A DNA stretch of 64,000 nucleotides from Monocercomonoides exilis (taxonomy: Eukaryota; Preaxostyla; Oxymonadida; Polymastigidae): assembly GCA_001643675.2 (NCBI GenBank), contig LSRY02000031.1:706001-770000 (forward strand), given 5' to 3'. The stretch's first letter is position 1, and each line of letters opens with the position of its first letter. Shown here in pieces: positions 1-10,900 of this stretch. The position numbers and the translations under genes were made by a program. A model generated the notes under the pieces. It was not told where the DNA came from. It was given only the letters and a program-made list of their open reading frames with translations, and did not search any database.

Positions 1-1969
1 ATTCATTTGTTTGTCTTGCTTGGCGAAGCCAAAAGGATAATAGTGATTTCGACAGTTTCACAAAAATAACATTCAATTCAATCAAAGTGTTCATTTTTTG
101 CTGAACACGCTCTTATTTTCATTGTTATTTTATAAAATTTATTGAAAACGCATTGGTTACTCTGAATTGAAATGTTAAGTTTGGAACACCACTTATCGAT
201 TTCTTTGCATTTGTTGTGAGGTTTGAATTCTTTTTTCATTCATGATTTTCAATTAACTTTCACAATATCTTTCCATTTTTAGGCATTTTTGAACGATGCT
301 TTTTGAAGTTGTATCATTATTTATTGAAATACATACAATTTTGTCAGAAAAGCGCTGACTTTGGAGAGATTCTGCGTTGGAAGGATTTGCTTGAGAAGAA
401 CAGATAACATTAGAGTGCAAGGAAGAGAGCGAAGAACTAAAGAAGAAAATTGAAAAGAAAGTGAAAGGATAAGGTTCATGAGAAGAAGGAAAAGATGAAG
501 GCAGGGCTAACGCAGAACAGAAAGCGAATAACAAAAGATTGGGAAAGAAGAAGAGTCAAATGGGGTAATTAGTATTTTGCAATGAGAATGTTTGGCTAGC
601 AAAGAAGGGCTAATTGTGTTTGTGCTTGTTTGCAGATTAAAATTGATTTTTTTGAATGAAGAAAAATTTGAAGAAATGTGAAATATGAGAAATGATAGAA
701 ATTGTTTTAATTTAAATTTTGGAAAATGCGTTTTTGAGTTTTAATTACAACACATTTTATTCTTTCATTTGGCTTTTTTAATCTTTTGTAATTTCTTCTT
801 TCCTTTCTTTTTTAAAGAAAGTTCACATTGCATGTCCTCTCAACCGGAACAAAGGATTTCTTTGAAGGCATCTTTTCTCTGAAAAAAAAGCAGATGAGTA
901 TTTTTGAATAACAAACATTGGCTGTTTGCATCAATTGGATAAATATGCAAAAATGAGAAGGAGCAAGAAAGAAGGGGACGAAAAAAGGAGAGGAACTCAT
1001 TCATATGCTTGGAAGGAAGAAGATAGAGAAGCTGAGTGAAAAGATGAAACAGAGGAGCATGTGAAAGGAAGAATGAAGAGGAAAAACGAAGAAGAAAAAA
1101 GTAAAGGGAAACGAGAGAGAGAGAAGAAAAGGAAGTGAAATTGTGGAATAGGAAGGAGGAAAAGATTAGAAATCTGTCAAAGGAGAAAGAGCAAATGAAG
1201 AGAAGATGAGAAGAAGAGGGAAGAGGAAGAAGAAAGAGAAGGTGGATGAACACTCGAAAGAACAAAAACAGAACGATGAAGAAAGATTGTCACCTTAATT
1301 TTTTTAAGTGAAGATTCTCACAACTGGCGAAGAAGGACTTGCCATTTAATTGTGTTGGGGGAGGAGACATTTGATAATTCAAAACAACACATTTTCAAAG
1401 AGTAATTTTTGAGGGTATGTATTTTGGTGTGGCATTTATTGTCTTTTGTGCATCAATTGGATAGATATTTCTGTTTGATGAGTTTCTTTTTTCATGTTCA
1501 ATATGATCTATGCCACAAACATTAGGAATACAACCTTTTCTGAGTAATGAAAGCTCTGTCTGATAAGATAATATTTGATTATTGATTCACAAGTGACGCA
1601 AGATTGATTATTATCTTTTTGTGCAATTTTGATTTAAACATGTTCCATATCTCCAGATTTTGCTTTTATTTTTGTTTAATATTTTACATTTTTTTTTCAA
1701 ACTTCACACTTTTGATTTTTTATTTTCTATTTTTTGTTTTTTGATATGAATTATTATCAATACTTCAGCAAATACCGATTCATACCCTGCAAGAACTGAA
1801 GAAATTGCGTGCCATGGAAGTGTCTTTGATGTTTTCCAGACGCTCTCAAAATGATTTCAGAAAGAAGAATTTTTTCTTTTTCAATTTGTGTTTGAAACAA
1901 TCATTAAGGGTCATTTTGATCATCCGGAAAAAAATAAAAGTTTTAAATCAAAATTGACTTTCATTCCGC
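1..1969. other. Upstream flank, no gene identified
   Basis: AT-rich flank of the first giant gene. Positions about 420-540 and 960-1280 are purine-rich on the plus strand, so they give long serine/phenylalanine-rich open frames on the minus strand. These have no domain, no codon signal and no credible splice structure. The last 300 bases before the ATG at 1970 are rich in T runs, as expected of a promoter and 5' leader, but I recognise no specific element. Confidence 0.5.
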
Positions 1970-4900
1970 ATGAGAATAGTTTTGTTCCTTTTTGCATGTT
2001 TGATTCTTGAGAAAACATTTGAATCACAAGATATCCGTGGAACAACCACATTTCAAAACAAAGGTATTCATTCGAATTGTTATTTTTTCAATCTTTTTCT
2101 TTATTCGGGTTCAGGCTATTCAAATGATGCACAATTTCAATCAAAGGACGATTACAATTACTTATTTGAACAGAAAACTTTGCCTAAAGCGAAAAGATTA
2201 CAGTCAGGAATCTCAACAGTGATTAATGCATTTTTTGGGTTCTCCAATTCTTCAATTGAACTCAAGAATTTGGCAATTGAACGTTCTTCCTCACAATTTT
2301 TGCTTATAACAGAAAAGTCGAGGATTATACTGGATTCCTGCATTTTACACCAAAATTATGTTTCACCGTTTCATCTTCAAAGTGGGTCAGTCTGTTTCAC
2401 AAACTTAAGTTTGATCATCCAAAAGAATCTTTGCCCTTCAAGCCTCATATTTTCATCTGATGATTCGAATTCTGCCATTTTAAGAGAATCCATGCTCTCA
2501 GACCTGATCGTTTCTTCTTCAGGTTATTTTCTGCTATCTGGAAAGAGCAGAATTGAACAGATAAATGGATGTGCCTTCAGAAATATGTCTGTGAAGACAT
2601 TCAAGAACATTGATGATCGAATGGAACATTCATGTTTTCGAAGTTCAATGGAGAACAACCTCATTTATTCGTGTGTGAATGTATTTGAAGGAGGGATCTC
2701 GAGTGGATCTTATTCTTCACACGAATTTGTCTGCAGAAACACGACAATAAGCAACGTGAAAAGAGAAAGAAATGTTCTTAAACCAGAAGAACAAAAGAAC
2801 ACAACAGAAAGTCAATCCTTTTCATTGTGTGAATGGGAAGATTGCACAGCCGAACAAGGAGGTGCTCTCTATGTTCATGACAATGAAAATGCGACTTTAA
2901 CTGTTGAAAATTGTTCGTTTTTAAGATGCAATGCTTCTTTAACAAGAGGAGGAGGAATATATGCCTTGAAAGTTGCTGAATGTACTGTGCTCCATTCAAC
3001 ATTCACCGAATGCACTGCAGCAGGAACAACAAATTACGGAGGAGGAGGAATTCAAAATGAACATGTTTATGTTCAATCACTTGTTGATGATTGTTCATTT
3101 TCAAATTGCTCGTCTGGAGAAGATGGAGGGGCAATTGATATGCGTCCGACAAAGACCGAAAAGCAAAAACCATGCATTATTAATTCCATTTTTATTAATT
3201 GCAGATGCAATTCTTCTAACTCTGGCACAGGCGGTGCAATTGAACATTGGGATTGCTTGGATCAAGTTATTGTCTCTAATTGTTTATTCTGCAATTGCAA
3301 TTCAATGTGTGGAGGAGGTGCTATTTCACAGTTAATAAATTCAGATAACAATGGGGTATTGTTATTTTACTGCTTTTTCCACAACAACACATGTGTAAAA
3401 GGTGGAAATGACGTTGCTCTCCACGACTCTTCTGAAAACAACATTGATTCAAGTTGCTACACAACAAGGAAAACCGAAAACAGAGTGACTACAAGTTACT
3501 ACTCTGTAATGGATAAAAGTGAATGGCTTCGAAATGAAGGTGGAAGAGTGAGATATGTTTCTTCAACTGATACAGAACCAAATTCCATTGACACATATGC
3601 ATGCGGGCTGAATGAAAGCTATCCATGCAGAACAATCAGCCATTGTCTCACTCAACTTATTCCAGACTTCGTGAAGGAAATAGAGATACTCACAGGTGCA
3701 ATCACAGAGGCAAAAAGTGTTGATTGTGGTGCAATTTCTTTCACAATATATGGCCAAGATGGTTTAAGCACAACAGTGCAGACAGAATTAGAGGCACCTG
3801 GCTTGTCTCTTTTTTCAATATCATCAGGTTCATTGACTCTCAGGGATTGTATTCTTGTGCATGATCTAACACGCTCAAATAATCGTGGGTCAAGGCTGTT
3901 TGAGATAAGTGGAGCAGGAAAAATACATATTAGAAGATTGAACATATCAACAGGAAGTGGGCAATCATCAGAAACAGCATTCACAACAGAACTGATAAAT
4001 ATTCAGAATGGTGTGCTTCAGATGGAAAATGTGAACTGGGCAAAGACGATTTCCACAAATTCATTGTTTTCGCTTTCTTCAACAAATGAGATTTCATTGG
4101 AACTTTCTGAGTGTACATTTGATGGGATTGAGAGAACAACGAGCGGAGCAGCAGTGATATCGTTTTCCAGTGACAAGGCAAGCATCGATTTGAATTCGAG
4201 CATATTTGCAGGATGCGGAAGCACAACATCAGCCAACGGAGGATCAGCGATGCTGAACGTTGGAGAAGCGAATGAAGTGAAAGTGAAAGGCGGGTCTTTT
4301 GACGGGTGTTTTTGCTCTGCATCGTACGGACTAGGTGGAGGAATTCTTCTTCAATTCTTGAATGAAAATCCTGACTTCCTGATCTCCTCTTCATTTGGAT
4401 CAAACACAGCCAAGTGGGGAAGAGATATCTTCGTCTTATCACCAAATCTGGAAACAGTTGCGCAATTCAGAAAAATATCATCAGTAAATGCATCGTTGGA
4501 TTCATTTGACAAAGTGCGAGGATATGACAACGGAAATACGAGCGTGGCCATTCCTCTGTGCATCTATCTCCTTCCCAATCCAACAGAAATATATGTGAGT
4601 AATTCCGAAGCATCAAACCATTCTCACTGTGGAATTGTCCAATTCCCTTGTTTGACCTTAAAGCATTCTCTTTCAAGGTTATCAGGAACAAAGAAAGTTG
4701 TTGTGAATGGAATGATTCAGATGAGCGATGAATTAGTTTTTGCTGAACAGAAGCATGAAATCCGAGGAAATGATGAACAGAGTGGTTGGACAGTCTCTGA
4801 TTCAAGTTCATCGTTAAACTCAGCGATAATTTCAGCAAGTGTTGAAACAGCCTTATCGATTCTTATCTTCTCTCTCCCATCTTCCCTTCCTCTTCACTCA

Positions 4901-7900
4901 ACTTTCATTTCGTCTTCTTCTTCGTTGAAGCTTTCTCAGTGTTCTCTTTCTCTTCAAGATCCTTCATTTGAATTGGAATTGACATTCTTGTCTGAAGAAT
5001 CTGGGATCTTAACGATTGACACATTCTTGGTTTCATCAGTTATTTTTGGAGGAAGCCCATTGATCTCTGTATCTGGAGGCAACACAGAAGCGAAATTGAA
5101 AAGAGCTCGGCTGAATGAAATTGAAACCAGATGTTCATCGGGATTGATTGAAGTGAAGAACAAGGCTTCTCTTCAAATGAGTGATTGTGTTGTTTCTTCG
5201 GTTACTCCATCTGAAAGAACAACATCATCACGTTTGATCTCTTCCACAAGTGCCAAGAAAATAGAAATCATTCGAACAGACATTTCAAACTTTGCAGTCA
5301 AAGACAAAAATGGGGGAGCAGTTGAATGCACACTTGAGAGTGGTTGTTCTTTTGTGTTTGAAGAAGGAAGCATGAGCTCGTGCAAAAGTGAGGAAGGGAG
5401 TGGGGGAGGGTTGTGGGTGCAAATGAAAAGTGGATCATCTCTCAGCATTGGCAATGTGACAGAATCCCTTTCAAACAATGATTTTGGAAATGAAGAAGAG
5501 AAAAAAGCGTGTTTTTCTCATTGTGAGGCAACATCAAGCGTTGATGGGAGGAAAGGATTGGGAGGAGGGATATATATGTGTCTGGATGATGGAGCATCAG
5601 ATTTTGTTTTGAAGAGGGTGCAATTTGAAGGATGTTCGGGAAGGAAAGGAAAAGATGTGTTTCTGGAAGCCGATGATTTGAGTGTTGTGACAAACTCAGA
5701 GACATTTTGTTTCGATATTGATGTGAATGACTTCCAAAAGTTGAATGGGTTTGAGCGATCAACAACGAATGAAGAGTTTGAAATACCGCTTGTTGTGTAT
5801 CTGTGGAACAACTTCACCACTCCTTGCCATGTGGGTGGGCAAGAGACACATGACTTCAGTGGATGCGGGCATGTTCAGATTCCGTGCAATACAATCACCA
5901 AAGCAGTTGGGTTCAGATTTTCAAACAAAAAGAAGTCGATCAAACTGGTTTCACCGTTTTCATTTGGAGAAGAGTTGAAAATGGAAACAGATGAGTGGAG
6001 TGTGATTGGAGAAGGAAATGCCACAAATTATGGAGTTGCTGAAGGAATTGCGGGAGCTCAAAGAGGGTTGTTCGAGACGCACATTCAAACCGCATTTAGT
6101 GAAGTGGTTTTTTCTCTTGAAGAAAGGATAGGAACATACGAGTGTGTTTTCCATTGTGTTTCTAATAAACTGACAATTCGGGATTGTGGGATTGTTGGAT
6201 GTGAAAATGAATTGAGTGTTTCGTTTGTGAAAGTGGAAGGAGGTGAGGCTGTGATGAACAATCTGTTTGGGAATGCAATAAGATGGCAGACAAGTGCAAT
6301 CATTGCAGAAGGAAGAAGCGGAGGTTTCTCTTCAGTTGAAATTGTGGAAAGCAATTTCTCAGGAAGTGGGGAGCAGAATGGATGTTTGGTTGAAAGCAGA
6401 AATGCAAAGTGTTTGAGCCTGACGAAGTGTAAGGCAACATCATTTGTTCGATCAACTGGAAATGGAGGAAGTATTAGTGTTGACAACAGCAATAATGAAA
6501 ACGAAAACACACAAATAAATATTGAAGAGTGTGATTTTGATGAGTGCTCAGTGTTGGCTGATGGAGGCAGGGGAGGAGCTGTTTTTGTGCAGATGAAAAA
6601 GAATACTCAAGTGAATATTAATTCTTGTTCATTCACAGGATGTGTAGCACCAGCTGGAGAAAACAAGAATGGCTTTGGAGGAGGGATGGTTTTGAAGCTG
6701 ATTGATGGCGATCCTTCGTTTGTGATCTCATCCCCCATTTTCGAGGAAGACAAGCCTAATGTTGCAAGACATGGAAATGACATTTTTATTGAATCATCCA
6801 ACTTGACAAAGAGCATCACAAATGCATCTCTTCCGTTTGTGTCTGAGAATATGAATGATATTTCCTTGGATTCATTGAGAGGATTCGATGGGAATGATAA
6901 AGAAAATGCCATTCCACTTGTGTATTTCTGGCGAGGATTTGATTCAACGATATTTGTTGGGCGAGAAGGAAAAGATGTGTGCATATGTGGGCTTTCAGAT
7001 TATCCCTGCCTTTCAATCGATCATTCGTTGGACAGGTTGTCCAAAGGAAACGAAAGAATGATCAGCATCATTGAGAAGGCTGTTCTTCAGAAGAGTGTTG
7101 ATCTCAATGGAATCTGGATAAAATCTGAAGATACAGGAGAGTGCTCTTTGGAGTGCCTTTCTTCGATTGAAGGGGCTGAGGAAGCAGTGATGAAGATCCG
7201 AGGAATCACCAAGTTCGAGCTGATTAACTTTGTTGTTCCATCTTCATTCTCAAATGAAGCCAATGTTTTAATGTATATTGGCTCAAGTGAAGGATTGCTG
7301 ACTCTGAAAGACTGCTCGTTTGCAAAAAAGGAAGACGATGGAGAAGATGCGATTAACTTTGGGCTGATCAAGGCAGATGGAGGAAAAATTGTTTTTGACT
7401 TGGTGTCTGTCCAGTTTTTATGCTTTTCACAAGACGTTGTTTCAGTTCTATCATCGGCATGTGCAACAATCAAAAACCTGACGATGAAGAATGTTGAGCT
7501 GGAAGGAGCAAGCGGGTTGACCATATCAAAGAATTCAAGCAGAGAAAGCAGAGAGAAAAATGAAGCTGAACAAGATGTTGTTATTGAGTGGAGCATATTC
7601 GAAGAAGTTAATCAGAACACAACAGATGACATTCCCATCATTCGAAATGACGGTGATGAGCCATTGAAAATGGTGATGCGAAACACAACGATGAAGAGAT
7701 GTGGAGGGTTGAAGTGTGGAAAGGGAGGTGCGATGTTTCATGCGTTGAATGAAGGAGGAAGCTTTGATTGCTCGTTTTCGACAATTTCTGAGTGCTTCTG
7801 CTCAACCACAGGAAGAGGTGGGTGGCTGTTTCTGGAATGCACCTCGACAGCTGAGCAGCCTCTGAACTTTGTGTTATCAAATATCACATTCAAAGACAAT

Positions 7901-10900
7901 TTTGCATTGAGAGGGAGAGATGTGTATGTGAGATGTCACTCAATCGAAAAGCAAATAGTTGATGAACAATTCTTGCTGGATTTCAGGGCACCATTTGTCA
8001 AGGAACTGGCAATGTGGGGATGCACAACAGACTCGTTTGAAGGAGAAGAGGATCTTTTATTGAGAGTGAAGATATTTCGGAGTGAAACGATATTTGTGTC
8101 AGCTGTTATTGACAACCATGAAGACAGCAGGGAGTGTGGTGTGTTTGAAGCGCCTTGCCGGTCATTGAGTGAAGGGATGCACCACATCATTCCATCACTG
8201 TTCTCACAGCTATTGATCTTGAGGCAAACGGAAATTGTTGGAAAATGTGCTGCACACGATGTGATAATCCGCTCCCTGGAAGCTCCTTCAACTGCCTTAG
8301 TATTTTTGAACTCAACAATTGTTGATGATAATGATGATGGAAGTCTTATCGCAGCCTCGGAGAATGTTCGGATTGAAAGATTGAAGTTCAACTTTGGCCA
8401 GTCGTTTTCATATTCAGGCAATTCTATCATTCATGAAGCAAATGGACAGCTTTCTCTTTCATATGTTGATTTCTCTTTTGTTGGAGAATCAGAAAACATT
8501 GAAGCTATTGTTCTCAATTCAACATTGTTGAGCATTGAAAAGGGGATTCTGCATGTTGATAACTGCACGATAACAATGCTTTCATTCAAGAAGCCTTCCT
8601 TTCTGTTGGGAGGAGATGAGATAAATATCAATAATGTGAGACTGGAAAAAGTTGAGGCAATTTCAAATGTGTTTGAGACTGGCAATTGTGGAAGAATTGT
8701 GTTGAATGGAATTGATGTTGATGGAGTGAAGCTGTCTGAAGGTTGCATCATTTCAATAAACAGTTCAACTTCAGGAACACTATCTGTTGGAAGCTCCTCA
8801 TTCAATAATTGTTCAAGAAAATCTGAAGGACCTTCTATTTTATCTGCTTTTACAACTTCGACAAAAATTATTCTTTCCAATTGCTCTTGCTCAAACTGCA
8901 ACTCTCAATCTGACAAAGGAAGTGCAATGGAAGCGAACAATGCGACGAATGTTCTCATGAACTTGTGTGAATTTGAAGGAATGGTTATGAAAGGAAGTGA
9001 AGATGATAATATGAATACAATAAAGGATATCTGTCTGTGGAATGGATCGCTTGTCCACTCAGAAAATGCTTCATTGATGATGAAGGATGTTTCAATTTCG
9101 AATTCTTCGTCAGGAGGATTATCAGTATCTTCCAGCAATGTGACTGTCGAAAAAGGAGAATTCCTTCACAATAATCCATTCATTGATAAATATCCCTCTC
9201 TTCGTCGAAATATTATTTGTTCTGATTCTGGAGCATTGAATGTTGTGAGTTTGAAAGGAGGAGATGGAGTGAAAGATAATTCTTCACTTTGGATTCTGAA
9301 TGAAGGATGCAATTTTGAGGGAATTATTTCCGAGAGGGCATCTCCATTCTTCATTCCAGTGCTGGAGAGTGTTGAAACAAAGGAAGAGGGAGAAGAAGTG
9401 GAGATTGTGTTCAAAGGGAAGGAGCTGCTGCCATGCGACTTGTCATTCATGGTTGTGAGGCAGATGGGAGAAGAAAAGCAGATTGAGAAGCATGAGTTTG
9501 ATGAAAGTGGATATGTGTCAGAGACCGAAGTTGAAGGAAGACAGCCAAAAGAGATGATAACGGAAGCAGGAGAAGAGGTGGAAGTGAGTGTGTGCATTCT
9601 GTTTGGAGAAGGAAATAATCCATCATCAACAGATTCTTTCATTCTGAAGAACAAGAGCGAATCAAAAACAAATGGAGAAGGAAAGCTTACTGAAGGAGGA
9701 AAAGAAGGGAAATCGTATTGGTTATTGATTGTTATTATCATGGCATTTGTTCTTCTAATCATTCTAATTGTGGCAGTGATATTGGCTGTTAGATGGAGGA
9801 GACAAAAGAGAAGAACAGAAGAATTGGAAGAGATTGTGAATGACACAGTGAAAAAGGATCCAAAGGCATTTGAGATGGTGACGATGGAGATGTCACCTGA
9901 AGAGCAATGGAGGAGAGCAGAGAGGGAAGCAGAGAAGAAGAATGAAGAGAGGATAAAGAAGAGGGTGTATGAGAAAAGCTTGGGACATTCAGAGTCATCG
10001 GAACATCTTCTTTCTGAGAGTGGCTCAACAGAATACATTCTTGGAAGAGATTCAGACAAGATTCCTGATTGGGCTCTTGAGAATGTTGAAGAAGAAGAGA
10101 TTCTAAAGAGATCACCTTCGCCTTCCATTTCATCCACTTCAACAACTGATTCAGATTCAACATTTGTCCGAGGGGAGGATCTGTGTCCGACCACCTCATC
10201 GATGTCAAACCTGGTGGATGCCATGGCCTGCTCGTCTCCTCATGAGAAGCTGATTGTGGATCTGAGGGATTCGCTGTTCATGCTGCTTCATGGAAGGAAT
10301 GCGAAGAAGGAGATGGCGATTGGCTCGTTGAAGGAGAGGGAGCAAACAGCAGCACAGGTGTTGTTCTGGGTGGCGAATGGAGCACTCCACTCGTTTGACG
10401 AGATGGAAAACCCACTTCAGTCATTGGCCAATCTGAGCCCACACATTGTTCTGTTCTCAGAACACATGGTGATCTGTATTGTGATGCACTCTGACTTATT
10501 GTCAGATGATGATTCAGATTCATCCTCCATCTCGTCATCAACAGTTGTGACATCTGCCAGTGATGGTGATGATGATGATGATGATGACTCCCTTCCCTCA
10601 TCAGCATTTGAAGAGGATGAGGATGCCTTCAGAAAGGAGTGCCTGAGGTGGAAGGCACCCGAGCTGCTGATGAACAAGAAGATGGGGGCGAGGAAGGAGT
10701 CGGTTGTGTTCTCGATTGGGATGATGTTGTGGGAGTGTGTGACGCTGGAGATCCCGTTTGGGGAGTATGAGGGAGTGGTGGCAGGGCAGAAGATAGTGAA
10801 AGGGGAGCGGCCGAAGGTGGAGAAGATGGGAGGGAGCAGTCTTCGGGAGTTGGAGGAGAAGTGTGTGGTGCAGGGGTGGGATGAGCGGGTGACATTGGGG

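Noticed and set aside
253-1265. Hydrophobic Ser/Phe-rich minus-strand frames near the left edge
   Set aside because: They arise from purine-rich low-complexity DNA, with no conserved motif and no splice pattern.
9166-10224. 352-codon minus-strand open frame opposite the 3' part of gene A
   Set aside because: It is a mirror of the acidic, serine-rich coding sequence of A. The matching frame opposite B (29212-30162) moves with the duplicated tract, and neither has domain or codon support.
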